Positions 1 through 12,643 are shown, counted from the first letter of the stretch. The stretch is DNA of 44,590 bases from Acidobacteriota bacterium (GCA_020199995.1 JAIVJM010000200.1:1-44590), one strand, 5' to 3'. Translations and numbers: made by a program. Notes: generated by a model not told the origin, from the letters alone.

Positions 1-1
1 C

Positions 2-847
<846 letters not shown>

Positions 848-1019
848 CTAACGGGGCCGCGGTTCCCTTTCGGCTACCCTCCGAGATAAAAGCTAAAGCA
901 GGTTTTCTGCCCCGAACAATAGGATGTTCTGTGCGCTATGACTAAGGGCAGTTCAGCAGCCTTGTGACCTATGTTGCTCCCTCCGATAGAGGGAACCCGT
1001 ACGCCCTTTATCTGGCGCT

Positions 1020-1249
1020 ATGCAGGTGGCAGCGCACATCGTACACCCTAGCTAAGTAGTCCGTGCAGTTTCTTACTACGGCCTTTGCTCAGAATCACCG
1101 GAGGCGGTGTTTTTGAGCACTGACCCTAGGCAGCTATAGAAGTGCAGGTGAACAGCTTTCAGACGCGCACTTCGGGGTTTCTGACAAAGGCCACTGGCAG
1201 ACCCGGCACCTTTGCAGACTGCTTAATAGCTTGCGCTTCTCCCCTGCAT
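1020..1249. repeat. Long imperfect palindrome (about 230 nt) in the gap after the integrase
   Basis: The gap 848-1263 holds no credible gene. Most of it folds as one nested, colinear set of helices: 1020-1026 with 1243-1249, 1031-1036 with 1232-1237, 1050-1054 with 1227-1231, 1058-1061 with 1217-1220, 1064-1067 with 1213-1216, 1080-1094 with 1179-1192 (14 bp, one bulged C) and 1139-1145 with 1167-1173. The left arm 1086-1100 can pair instead with 1105-1119, so two structures compete. The outer ends lack attC core sites (RYYYAAC/GTTRRRY). It could be a decayed inverted-repeat element or a structured RNA. The pairings were found by eye. Confidence 0.5.
1095..1114 (+). terminator. Hairpin plus T run downstream of the integrase
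   Basis: CACCG-GAGG-CGGTG followed by TTTTT gives a short intrinsic-terminator shape on the plus strand, about 250 bp beyond the integrase stop. It is the centre of a larger imperfect palindrome (1086-1100 pairs with 1105-1119, 13 of 15 positions), so termination may not be its main role. Confidence 0.4.
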
Positions 1250-1263
1250 TCGGACGCTTTCAG

Positions 1264-3933
<2,670 letters not shown>

Positions 3934-4067
3934 AATGTTCAGACACGACCGAGCTGAAATTCCGCGCCGCGCGCGAGAGAGATCGCACGACGCCCAACCC
4001 CGTAGAAGCGGCGCGGCGTCGGACGCGGGAAGACGATTCATAAAGGCGTTCGGGTTTGGATACGGAA

Positions 4068-4250
4068 ATGAGAGAGCGACCCGCCGATGATACAACAAAA
4101 GAGCCTGCGGGCGCGCGCCGTAAGGGAGAGCCCGCGCGTGAGCCGGGCGGCTACTACTACGACGACGGCACGGGCTATGAAGTCTATGACCCCTCCGAGG
4201 AGGAGCAGGAGGAAGGCGACGGGCGGGGCGAAGAGGAGGGCGCGGAGTAG
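4068..4250 (+). CDS. Small acidic Tyr/Asp/Glu-rich hypothetical protein
   Basis: A 60-residue frame starting MRERPADDTT, with a basic, proline-containing N-terminal half, then GGYYYDDGTGYEVYDPSEEE and an acidic tail. I do not recognise a family. The codon pattern and the ordered YYYDD/YEVYDP core look like a real protein rather than a shadow of a gene on the other strand, since nothing opposes it convincingly. It is divergent from the S9 peptidase, with 134 bp between the start codons, and convergent with the next small gene. Ribosome-site evidence is weak. The frame could also start at a TTG at 4056. Confidence 0.55.
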   Translation: MRERPADDTTKEPAGARRKGEPAREPGGYYYDDGTGYEVYDPSEEEQEEGDGRGEEEGAE

Positions 4251-4297
4251 CATCGAAGGCCCGCGCGCCCATGTCGAGCGCACTCCAGGCCGCGCCC

Positions 4298-4522
4298 TCA
4301 GCGCCGGCTGCTGCTGCTGCTGCTGCTGCTGTCGCGCCTGAGATTCAGCCGCCGCCTGTCCGAGTAAGTGTAGGTGTCGCGCTTACGCTGCTCGCCGTTG
4401 TACTCACCGTCCTCGTAGGCGCGGCAGTCGCAGTGCTCGCCGTCGCGGGCGAAAGAGCATCCGCCCGCAATCGTGTGCTGCTCGTGCAGGTGGCCGCAGT
4501 TCCAGCAAGTTCTATCGTTCAT
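4298..4522 (-). CDS. Small Cys/His-rich putative zinc-binding protein with a polyserine tail
   Basis: A 74-residue protein beginning MNDRTCWNCGHLHEQH, followed by GGCSF and HCDCRAYE. The CxxC...H...H...C...CxC spacing suggests a zinc ribbon or knuckle. Start choice is supported by GGAGGG seven bases before the ATG. The C-terminus is eight serines encoded by a (CTG/CAG) triplet tract and ends SRR. Function unknown; small proteins of this kind may bind nucleic acid or partner proteins, but that is inference. It is convergent with the 60-residue acidic gene, and typA follows on the same strand to the right. Confidence 0.65.
   Translation of the reverse strand: MNDRTCWNCGHLHEQHTIAGGCSFARDGEHCDCRAYEDGEYNGEQRKRDTYTYSDRRRLNLRRDSSSSSSSSRR
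4308..4331. repeat. (CTG)8 trinucleotide microsatellite
   Basis: Eight uninterrupted CTG units lie inside the 3' end of the small zinc-ribbon gene and encode its serine tract. Length changes would stay in frame and alter only the number of serines. Confidence 0.9.
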
Positions 4523-4558
4523 CTCAGCCCTCCCAACACAAATCGGACGAACTCAACT

Positions 4559-6376
<1,818 letters not shown>

Positions 6377-6536
6377 GAGTACCTCTACATAGATATAACC
6401 GACGCATTTTAAGGCTCCCGAAGGAAACGTACATCTTACCATGCGCGCCGGAAATACTCCCGCGCCGGGAAGCACGCAGTTTTCAGGACGACGGGGTTAT
6501 TGCGGGGAATGGCGCGAGTTTCGCCTCGCCGCGCCT

Positions 6537-6998
6537 TCAAGGCCTGAACGCGCCCGTCTGCCGCAGCGCCTCGTAGAGAACGATGGCGACCGCGTTGGCG
6601 AGGTTGAGGCTGCGCACGTTGGGGTTAAGGACGGGGATACGCAGACACCTTTCGCGGTTCGCGCTGAGGACTTCTTCCGGTAGGCCGCGCGTCTCGCGCC
6701 CGAAGACGAGGCAGTCGCCCTCGGCGAACTCCCAGTCGGTGTAGGGCGTCTCGGCCTTCGTCGTCAGATAGACGAACCGCGCCTCGGGCAGCGCGGCGCG
6801 GAGCGCTTCCAGATCGCGGTGGCGTCGGAGAGAGACTTCCGGCCAGTAGTCCAGCCCGGCGCGCCGCACGGCCCGTTCGTCGAGACGGAAACCCGCGACG
6901 CCGACGATGTGCAGGGGCGTGCGCGTCGCCGCGCAGAGGCGCGCGATGTTGCCCGTGTTCGGCGGAATCTCCGGCTCGACAAGCGCGACGTAAAACAT
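6537..6998 (-). CDS. trmL: tRNA (cytidine(34)-2'-O)-methyltransferase, SPOUT family
   Basis: A 153-residue SPOUT-type methyltransferase. TrmL 2'-O-methylates the wobble base of leucine tRNAs using SAM. Seen: N-terminal VALVEPEIPPNTGNIARLC, then GFRLDERAVRRAGLDYW, the knot motif GDCLVFGRETRGLPEEVL, and RIPVLNPNVRSLNLANAVAI, all characteristic of the TrmL/YibK group. I prefer the ATG at 6998 (MFYVALVEP). The earlier ATG at 7019 adds seven residues, partly encoded by a heptad repeat. The upstream gap to 7251 carries a terminator belonging to the next gene and no other gene. Confidence 0.93.
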   Translation of the reverse strand: MFYVALVEPEIPPNTGNIARLCAATRTPLHIVGVAGFRLDERAVRRAGLDYWPEVSLRRHRDLEALRAALPEARFVYLTTKAETPYTDWEFAEGDCLVFGRETRGLPEEVLSANRERCLRIPVLNPNVRSLNLANAVAIVLYEALRQTGAFRP

Positions 6999-7010
6999 AA
7001 AAAAGCTCTT

Positions 7011-7033
7011 AGCATTCAACTTTCAGCATTCAG
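7011..7033. repeat. Short heptad array, single arm
   Basis: AGCATTC-AACTTTC-AGCATTC-AG, three 7-bp units next to the trmL start. It has the same 7-nt period as the larger inverted heptad arrays elsewhere in the window, but no opposite arm is visible here. Confidence 0.5.
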
Positions 7034-7138
7034 TCGTACCAACGTTTCCAAGAATAGGGTACTCCGAACCTTCGATAGATAATGGCCTCGACACTTCCAC
7101 TGAGATCGCTTCCGCTGATTGCTCAAAGCCGAACGCTT

Positions 7139-7180
7139 AAAAAATTTCGGACGGCGTGCAACTGTGTGCAATCGCCGTCC
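7139..7180 (-). terminator. Intrinsic terminator of the histone-like gene
   Basis: Perfect 8-bp stem GGACGGCG (7149-7156) with CGCCGTCC (7173-7180). Read on the minus strand it is followed by GAAATTTTTT. It lies about 70 nt after the stop of the 47-residue gene. The plus strand also has TTTT right after the stem, so it may work both ways. Confidence 0.7.
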
Positions 7181-7251
7181 TTTTAGAGGCCCTCTCGGGC
7201 AAAGCATGTTGTGTGCGCCGGTGAAGGTTTTGCTTACTTGCCTGGACTGAG

Positions 7252-7395
7252 TTACTTCTTCGCGCCGCCCTTCTTCGCGCCGCCCTTCTTGGCGCCGCCC
7301 TTCTTAGCGGCCTTCTTCGCGCCGCCCTTTGCAGCGCCCTTCTTCGCGCCGCCCTTTTTCGCTCCACCCTTCGATGCTGCTTTCTTGGTTGCCAT
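7252..7395 (-). CDS. Lysine/alanine/glycine-rich histone H1-like protein, 47 residues
   Basis: Starts MATKKAASKGGAKKGG and is built of degenerate tandem GGAKK/GAAK/AAKK units to its end, so about half of its residues are Lys or Gly and it has no acidic residue. Such tails resemble bacterial H1-like nucleoid proteins (Hc1/AlgP type) that compact DNA; binding DNA is inference from charge. Start: ATG 7395 with GGAG 12 bases upstream, slightly distant. It has its own promoter (7497-7525), an inverted repeat in the leader (7434-7466) and a terminator after the stop, so it is a monocistronic gene. The simple repeat composition means frame assignment rests on the regulatory signals and the clean start and stop. 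Confidence 0.75.
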   Translation of the reverse strand: MATKKAASKGGAKKGGAKKGAAKGGAKKAAKKGGAKKGGAKKGGAKK

Positions 7396-7433
7396 AAGTT
7401 GTAGCTGCTCCTTTTCTGTTTTGTCGTACCTGA

Positions 7434-7466
7434 CCACAAGATGCTGTGTCGTTTTTAATCTTGTGG
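7434..7466 (-). promoter_or_regulatory. Inverted repeat in the leader of the histone-like gene (possible operator)
   Basis: CCACAAGAT (7434-7442) and ATCTTGTGG (7458-7466) are perfect 9-bp arms around a 15-bp spacer, between the predicted start of transcription and the start codon. It could be a repressor site or an mRNA hairpin. Confidence 0.5.
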
Positions 7467-7496
7467 CCTAGAGTGAATGGCGCACAACATATTGGA

Positions 7497-7525
7497 TATA
7501 TAACCACAATGTTACTAGATGTCAA
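7497..7525 (-). promoter_or_regulatory. Consensus-like sigma-70 promoter
   Basis: On the minus strand TTGACA (7525-7520), 17 bp, then TATATA (7502-7497). This is the clearest promoter in the window. It points at the 47-residue histone-like gene with a leader of about 95 nt. Confidence 0.75.
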
Positions 7526-7537
7526 TAACTTAATTAA

Positions 7538-7568
7538 AATCGCGCGCGAAAAGTTTGCGCGCGCGATT
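7538..7568 (-). terminator. Hairpin terminator after the pilus operon
   Basis: Perfect 11-bp arms AATCGCGCGCG and CGCGCGCGATT around a 9-nt loop, followed on the minus strand by ATTTTAATT. It lies about 85 nt past the stop of the last pilus-operon gene and just upstream of the histone-like gene's promoter, which it would insulate. Confidence 0.65.
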
Positions 7569-7653
7569 CAATCATCACCCTCTTCGAGTGAGTGTGTGAT
7601 GCCCGTCGCTCCGATTGTGACGACTTGTTGAGGCGCGGGTGGGGGAAGAAAGC

Positions 7654-8373
7654 TTACTTGAAGAAGGGAGTGAAGACCCACTTGTTATGACGCTCGATGT
7701 CGTAGTAGGTGAGGATCGAGGCGCGCCGGCTGCGGCTCGCGACTCCGATGAAGGGACCCTTGCTCGATATCGAAGTATCCTCGCCGCCCGGTGCTTCCTC
7801 ACTCGACCCCGTGTTGAGGATGCTGGTGAGACGCAAGAAGCTGTTCGAGAGGTTCAGCATCGCCGGTGTCTTGTCGTTCCCCACGGGGAGGCGACCGTTC
7901 GAGTAGAGCGTGACGGCGCGGATGAATTCGGCGAACTCCCTGTCGTTGGCTTTGATGAGCCGCCATTCGCCGTCGCTGGAGAGCGGGTCGCGCGCGGCGC
8001 TGGCGCGCAGGATTTGCCGCTTCTTGATCACGCCGGGGGGCGCCACGCCTTCGATTAACTCCTCCATCGAAGTCGGCGGCGTGCCCTTCATGTGGATGTA
8101 TGAGCGGATGGCTTCGGCGACCTCCTCGCCACGGGCGATGGCCTCCCGTTCCAGTTCGCGCCGCGTCTGCTGGCGGATGCTCGGGGCGGCGGCCATCGTC
8201 GCGAGGATGATCAACGTCATGAGCGCGAGCAGGGCGACGAGGGCGTAGCCGCGCTCCCCGGTCGCACCTCCTGAGCGCGCGCTCGGTCTCTGGACCCGTT
8301 GTCGCGTCGTCTTCGCGTCGTCGCTCGTGATGGCGCGGCCTTCGAGCGCCGCGTGTTTAGGGTTCTTCGTCAT
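7654..8373 (-). CDS. Pseudopilin-like (prepilin-type) protein
   Basis: A 239-residue protein with a long polar N-terminus and then GERGYALVALLALMTLIILA, a hydrophobic helix followed by RQQTRRELEREAIARGEEVA, the usual layout of type II secretion/type IV pilus pseudopilins. The helix follows a glycine as in class III signal sequences, but the glutamate normally at +5 is not at its expected place, so processing by prepilin peptidase is uncertain. The rest is a soluble domain with unknown details. It is last in the operon; its ATG overlaps the end of the preceding gene by 17 bp. The leader of about 40 residues before the helix is unusually long; a later start is possible but no better ribosome site is obvious. 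Confidence 0.7.
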   Translation of the reverse strand: MTKNPKHAALEGRAITSDDAKTTRQRVQRPSARSGGATGERGYALVALLALMTLIILATMAAAPSIRQQTRRELEREAIARGEEVAEAIRSYIHMKGTPPTSMEELIEGVAPPGVIKKRQILRASAARDPLSSDGEWRLIKANDREFAEFIRAVTLYSNGRLPVGNDKTPAMLNLSNSFLRLTSILNTGSSEEAPGGEDTSISSKGPFIGVASRSRRASILTYYDIERHNKWVFTPFFK

Positions 8374-9292
8374 CGCTATCGTCAGTTCTGGGCGGGGGCG
8401 GGGGCTGAATCGAGCCGGGGACGCGGTTCGGGCCGCCCACGGAGCGCACTTCGACGAAAGGTATCGCGTGCTTGATGTTCAAATCCTTGTCCACGACTTC
8501 GACGCTGCGGTCGGTGATCGTCATGACGCGGAAGCGCCCCTCGACGAGGTCGCCAGCGCGCACGCTGTAGAGTTCGCCCTTCGCGTCTTTGAACACCGCC
8601 GTCTCGGTGCGTCTGCGCTTGAACAGCCCGACATAGGTGTAGGTCGGGGCGGGCGGCTGCATGACGTTGAGCGTCGAAGGGTTCGAGTAGAGCAGATTGT
8701 CGGGCGTGCGCACGATGATGTTGCGCGCGCCGGGGGAGGCGATGGCCGTCGAGGGGATGGTGGCGACGAGCTGCTGCGGGCTCTTGTACTGCGTCGGCTG
8801 CTCCTGCCCCTCCACGTAGACGCGCGTCGCGGGCGTGAACTTGTCGCCGGAGATTTGGAGCATGAAGTTGCCGGTCTTGGCGTAGACGCTCTGCGGCGCG
8901 AGCGAGGCGAGAACGAGCGGCGGCGGAGGCGTCGGCGTCGGCGTCGGAGGCGTGGGGATGTCGCCGGGGCCGGGTGTCTTCGGCTGGGGCGGCACGTAGA
9001 AGGCGAAGATGTTGCGCCCCGCGTCCGGGCCGCCGTATACCGGCCGGTCCCAAACGACCCGACGCATCGCGCCCCTGATGTCATCCTCGCTCTCGACCGG
9101 CGCGGTCGTCTGGCCCGCACGGATTTTCGGCGGCGTGGGCCGGCGGTTGGCGTTCGCGGTCTGCTGGCTGTTCGGGGCGGGCGCGCCGAAGAACAACATG
9201 CGGACGACGAAGATGAGGGCGACGAGCGGGAGGGCGATGGCCGCGATCATCTTGTTGCGTTCCGACGAAGTTTTTCCTTCAAAGAGAGCCAT
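8357..9292 (-). CDS. PilP/GspC-like inner-membrane protein with an IPT/TIG domain
   Basis: A 311-residue protein: short cytoplasmic start MALFEGKTSSERNKM, one membrane helix (IAAIALPLVALIFVVRMLFF), a proline-rich linker (PTPTPTPPPP), an IPT/TIG immunoglobulin-like domain (LAPQSVYAKTGNFMLQISGD onward), then a C-terminal part FKDAKGELYSVRAGDLVEG and VEVVDKDLNIKHAIPFVEV like the PilP/GspC homology region that links inner-membrane platform and secretin. The role is inferred from that region and from its place directly after pilO. Start ATG 9292; the frame extends to 9334 but those residues precede the membrane helix without adding a motif. The combination of TIG domain and PilP-like end is uncommon to me. 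Confidence 0.65.
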   Translation of the reverse strand: MALFEGKTSSERNKMIAAIALPLVALIFVVRMLFFGAPAPNSQQTANANRRPTPPKIRAGQTTAPVESEDDIRGAMRRVVWDRPVYGGPDAGRNIFAFYVPPQPKTPGPGDIPTPPTPTPTPPPPLVLASLAPQSVYAKTGNFMLQISGDKFTPATRVYVEGQEQPTQYKSPQQLVATIPSTAIASPGARNIIVRTPDNLLYSNPSTLNVMQPPAPTYTYVGLFKRRRTETAVFKDAKGELYSVRAGDLVEGRFRVMTITDRSVEVVDKDLNIKHAIPFVEVRSVGGPNRVPGSIQPPPPPRTDDSDDEEP

Positions 9293-9358
9293 AAAAACTT
9301 TCGTTTCGGTTGCCGCTGACGGGGGAACCGGCAAGTGACGGCGAGAGAGAGAGCGGTC

Positions 9359-10141
9359 TTAGCCGCCAGCCGCCCCCGCGCGACGGAAGTACGCGGCCAT
9401 GTCGAGGCGCAGGCTGACGGCTGTGCCGCGTGCGGGCGTCGCGGTGTTGGCCGTCCCGTCCGCCAGCCCGACGGAAGCGCCTGAGTCCGTGACGCCTTCG
9501 AGTTCGACCGTGTTGATGACGACGAACTGCCGGTCGGCCTCGACGTCCCTGACGAAGCGCCGGAGGTTCTGGTAGCCGCCCTCGACGGTGAGCGTGATGC
9601 CGATGCCGGGGAAGACGCTCTGCACGATGCGCGTGCCGCCTTCTTCCGCGCGCGGCCTCTGCGCCTTCGTCTCCGCGCCGGGCACGATCTCCTGGAGCTG
9701 CGTGTAGTTGACGCCGCCGCTGATGCGCAGCTTGTTCTTGATGATGAGGCGGTTCAGCTCGCCGACGACGTTTCGGAGGCCGCCGCCGCTGCCCTCGCCG
9801 AGGTGTTCGATCTCGAAGTTCTGGAGGCTGTCGAGAATCTCGCTCACGCTCTGCTGCGTGCTCTTGCTATCGCCGATGACGGTGTTCGTGCTCTTCAGAA
9901 GTCTCTCAAGGTCGGCGCGGTCGGTCTCGAGCGACTGCGCGCGCAGACGCTGCGGCACGAGCAGGAAGAGATAGGAGAAAACGGCGGCGACGAGGAGCAG
10001 GGCGGCGGCGGCGAGCGCGACGGCTTCGGGAAGGCCGAGCGCGCTGCGACGGCGCGAGCTGCGGAGGTGCTCGAAGCGTGCGCGCACGCCCTGCCGCCGG
10101 GGTGCGTCTTCGCGCCTCTCTGTGGCGGTGTCGTTCCTCAA
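9359..10141 (-). CDS. pilO: Type IV pilus assembly protein PilO-like
   Basis: A 260-residue bitopic protein: basic cytoplasmic N-terminus, helix ALAAAALLLVAAVFSYLFLL, coiled coil (RLRAQSLETDRADLERLLKS), then a ferredoxin-like periplasmic fold. PilO pairs with PilN in the pilus alignment complex. The start is a TTG two bases after the pilN stop, with a strong purine-rich site (GGAGGGGG) upstream; translational coupling is likely. The call rests on position, topology and size more than on residue motifs. The extra RPRAEEGG loop is not something I can assign. Confidence 0.75.
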   Translation of the reverse strand: MRNDTATERREDAPRRQGVRARFEHLRSSRRRSALGLPEAVALAAAALLLVAAVFSYLFLLVPQRLRAQSLETDRADLERLLKSTNTVIGDSKSTQQSVSEILDSLQNFEIEHLGEGSGGGLRNVVGELNRLIIKNKLRISGGVNYTQLQEIVPGAETKAQRPRAEEGGTRIVQSVFPGIGITLTVEGGYQNLRRFVRDVEADRQFVVINTVELEGVTDSGASVGLADGTANTATPARGTAVSLRLDMAAYFRRAGAAGG

Positions 10142-10143
10142 GA

Positions 10144-10800
10144 CTATTTTCCCCCTCCGGTGTCGGAAACATTTTCGCGGGCCGCGGGTGCTCCGCCCCC
10201 GCCCACTTCACCGCCGTCGCCCGTGGGGTTCCCGCGCCCGCGCTGCACGTAGCTGACGCGCAGCATCCACTCGTAGCCGCTCTCGCCCTTGCCCGAACGC
10301 TGATTCTCGGTGACCGGCGTGGCATTGAAGATGCCCGCGCGGTTCATCTCCGACATCATGCCGATGACGTCGTTCGGCGTCCGCCCGACGACCGTGAGGT
10401 CGAGTTCCGCGGTCGTCTGCTCGCCGCGCTGCGAGACATCGCGGACGTTGATGCGCGAGACGCGCACGCTCGAAGGCAGAGAGCGTTCGAGGTCTGCGAA
10501 GAGCTGCGACCAGGAGAAGCTCTTGCGCTCGACGAGCGCGTGCGCGGCTTCGAGCGTCTGCCGCTGCTCGGGCAGGAGTGTCCGCCTGATCTCGGCGGCC
10601 TGCTTTTCGAGGTCGGCGCGCTCGGCGCGCAGCGCCTGCACCTGCCGCTCGGCGGCGTCCGCATCGGCGCGGACGCGACTGTACTCAGCGAAAGTCAGGA
10701 CGAGCGCCAGCAGAGACACGACGGAGACGAGCACTGCCACCACCCATGGCAGCGTGCGGTTGCGAAACGGTTGGCTGGCGAGATTGAGTCTGGCGATCAC
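10144..10800 (-). CDS. pilN: Type IV pilus assembly protein PilN-like
   Basis: A 218-residue protein starting with the PilN signature IARLNLASQPFRNR, the short cytoplasmic peptide that in PilN docks into PilM, followed by one membrane helix (LPWVVAVLVSVVSLLALVLT), a coiled coil (ADAAERQVQALRAERADLEK) and a periplasmic domain containing SWSQLFADLERSLPSSVRVS. It begins with GTG and leads the operon pilN-pilO-PilP-like-pseudopilin. No pilM gene precedes it: the 339 bp upstream hold heptad repeats instead. PilM must be encoded elsewhere if the complex is functional. Confidence 0.88.
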   Translation of the reverse strand: MIARLNLASQPFRNRTLPWVVAVLVSVVSLLALVLTFAEYSRVRADADAAERQVQALRAERADLEKQAAEIRRTLLPEQRQTLEAAHALVERKSFSWSQLFADLERSLPSSVRVSRINVRDVSQRGEQTTAELDLTVVGRTPNDVIGMMSEMNRAGIFNATPVTENQRSGKGESGYEWMLRVSYVQRGRGNPTGDGGEVGGGGAPAARENVSDTGGGK

Positions 10801-10907
10801 CTAATTCTTTGCTTTCCGTAGAGACTCTGGGGGCGGATGCCGCACGCTCGACAGCGGCGGACGCTTGAGAAGCATAACGCGTGCGGAGCGGGGCGCGCAA
10901 CCGGGAG

Positions 10908-11130
10908 AAAGGCAAAAGTTAAAGGGCAAAAGGCAAAAGTTAAGCAGCCCCTCCGGTTCGCGCCCGACGCCTTCACAAGACCCTCCACAATCCGCATCCG
11001 TTACACGCGCCGCACGGAACAAGGTTGCAGAAAGACTGGAGAAGAAAAAGGCAAAAGGTAAAAGGCAAGAATGAAAGACGGCGGCTTCACCCGACCCGGC
11101 CTCTTCCACTCCTGCCTTTTACCTTTTGCC
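10908..11130. repeat. Heptad repeat locus with an 18-bp inverted repeat
   Basis: An array of 7-bp units (AAAGGCA, AAAGTTA, AAGGGCA) covers 10908-10943. A second array at 11050-11067 (GGCAAAAGGTAAAAGGCA) is the exact reverse complement of 11113-11130. These elements occupy most of the 339-bp gap 10801-11139 between pilN and the next frame; I see no gene there. Confidence 0.85.
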
Positions 11131-11139
11131 TTTTGCCTG

Positions 11140-11421
11140 CTACTGCCGCGGCCTCCCCGTCGCCTGGCTCACGACGCGCGAGTTGGTGACACGTCCCGCG
11201 CTGTCGAGCGTGCGCTCGACGAGGTTGCCCGAGCGGTCAACGACGCGCTGCACGAGGTTGCCCGCCGTGTTTATCACCTGACTGAGCAGGCCGCCCGGCT
11301 GTGTGACGTTATTCAAGGTCTGCCCGACAGTGCCGACCGTGCGGTCAACGACGCCTCCCGGTTGGAGCGCCGTGTTGGCGACGCCGCCCACCGTGCCGAC
11401 CGTGTTGTCCACGCTCTGCAA
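11140..11421 (-). CDS. Repeat-rich Val/Thr/Gly protein without a clear start (possibly decayed)
   Basis: The minus-strand frame reads TVGTVGGVANTALQPGG, TVGQTLNNVTQPGG and GNLVQRVVDRSGNLVERTLD, i.e. internal repeats typical of a real protein rather than chance. A TTG at 11421 is the only usual start codon. The frame stays open upstream to 11511 with sensible residues (NVAAIIDRTLTTIDRNPQIL) but holds no ATG, GTG or TTG there and no signal peptide. Either the start is unconventional or the N-terminus was lost. I do not recognise the family. Its stop is ten bases from the heptad hairpin. Confidence 0.4.
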   Translation of the reverse strand: MQSVDNTVGTVGGVANTALQPGGVVDRTVGTVGQTLNNVTQPGGLLSQVINTAGNLVQRVVDRSGNLVERTLDSAGRVTNSRVVSQATGRPRQ

Positions 11422-11558
11422 CAGGCGTTCGAGAATCTGCGGGTTGCGGTCAATGGTCGTCAGCGTGCGGTCAATGATGGCGGCGACGTTGGGGAAAGTT
11501 GAACGGGGGTTTTATCGAAGTGCCGGTATGATAGCAGAATCCGCTCTGATGACAGGGA

Positions 11559-12557
11559 CTATGGCATTTCGGTGCGGTTGCCGGGGGACTGCTCGCCGCC
11601 CTGCTTCATCTCGGGCGGCGCGACGCAGTAGGCGGCGACGCGGTTGCGCCCGAGGTTCTTGGCGCGGTAGAGCGCCGTGTCGGCCAGCTCGACGAGCTCG
11701 ATGGGATCGCGCGCGTCTTCCGGGTACGAGGCGACGCCGACGCTGATCGTGAGGCGGAGCGTCTCGCCCGTGTCGGTCGGCGAGCCGCGACGCGACGCCG
11801 AGAACATGTGCTCTTCGATGCCTGCGCGCACGCGCTCGGCGGCGACCAACCCCTGCGCGCAGTCGGCGTGGAGGAGGAAGGCCGCGAACTCCTCGCCGCC
11901 GAAGCGCGCCGCGACGTCGCCAGCGCGCAGCGCCCGCGTGATAATCGCGCCGACCGCTTCGAGCGTCTGGCTGCCGACGAGATGGCCGTGCGTATCGTTG
12001 ACGGCCTTGAAGTGATCCAAATCCATCATCAGAACGCAGAAGGGACGCGACTCGCTCTCGGCCCGCGCCGACTCGCGCCGCAGCTCGGAGAAGAAAGACT
12101 TGCTCGTCAGCAGCCCGGTCAGCTCGTCGTGCGCGAGGAGGCGGTGAATCTGCCGCTGGAACTCGCGGTCAATGTCGTCGTGCAGCTCGAAGCGCAGGAG
12201 GTGTTCGCCGATGGTGATCTTGTCGCCGTCTTCGAGGAACTCCGAGGCGACGGGCTCGCCGTTGAGGAGCGTGCCGTTGGTCGAACCGAGGTCGGTGATG
12301 CGGTAGCGCGTGAGGCCCGAGGCCGCGTCGCGCTCGACGTTGAGGCGCGCGTGCATGCGCGAGGCGCGCGCGTCGTTGACGCGGACATCGGCTTCGAGCG
12401 CGCGCCCGAGCGTCACCTCGTCGCGGTCGAGCGGGATCGGGGCCGCGATCAGCTCGCCGCGCAGGAAGACGAGCGCCGGGTGCCTCGTGCGCGCGCCCGC
12501 CGACGTCGCGCGCCGTGGAGCAGTGATGTCAGTATTGTCGCCCGACTCTTGAGTCAT
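11559..12557 (-). CDS. Diguanylate cyclase with N-terminal FHA domain
   Basis: A 332-residue cytoplasmic protein: FHA domain at about 45-135 (VTLGRALEADVRVND, ASRMHARL, TDLGSTNGTLLNGE), then a GGDEF domain (HDELTGLLTSKSFF, LMMDLDHFKAVNDTHGH, active loop RFGGEEF, ISVGVASYPED). GGDEF proteins make cyclic di-GMP; the FHA part recognises phosphothreonine, so output is probably gated by a Ser/Thr kinase. No obvious inhibitory RxxD site directly precedes GGEEF. I chose ATG 12557; the frame is open to 12647, but that start falls inside an inverted repeat (12644-12656) and the extra residues are not FHA-like. Confidence 0.9.
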   Translation of the reverse strand: MTQESGDNTDITAPRRATSAGARTRHPALVFLRGELIAAPIPLDRDEVTLGRALEADVRVNDARASRMHARLNVERDAASGLTRYRITDLGSTNGTLLNGEPVASEFLEDGDKITIGEHLLRFELHDDIDREFQRQIHRLLAHDELTGLLTSKSFFSELRRESARAESESRPFCVLMMDLDHFKAVNDTHGHLVGSQTLEAVGAIITRALRAGDVAARFGGEEFAAFLLHADCAQGLVAAERVRAGIEEHMFSASRRGSPTDTGETLRLTISVGVASYPEDARDPIELVELADTALYRAKNLGRNRVAAYCVAPPEMKQGGEQSPGNRTEMP

Positions 12558-12643
12558 CTTTTGAGCATCGTAAACTTTGGAGACTAACCTCGCGGGCGAA
12601 GACTCCCGCGTTGGGTGCATCTTAACGCGCACCAACCCGCTGA

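Noticed and set aside
848-1263. attC or attI site after the integrase
   Set aside because: GCTAAC occurs at both ends of the gap but RYYYAAC/GTTRRRY core sites in the right arrangement were not found.
7016-7207. 63-codon minus-strand frame upstream of trmL
   Set aside because: Spans a terminator and a heptad array; no ribosome site or recognisable protein pattern.
11071-11502. 143-codon plus-strand frame opposite the repeat-rich protein
   Set aside because: Begins in a heptad array and lacks ordered motifs; the minus strand shows clear internal protein repeats.
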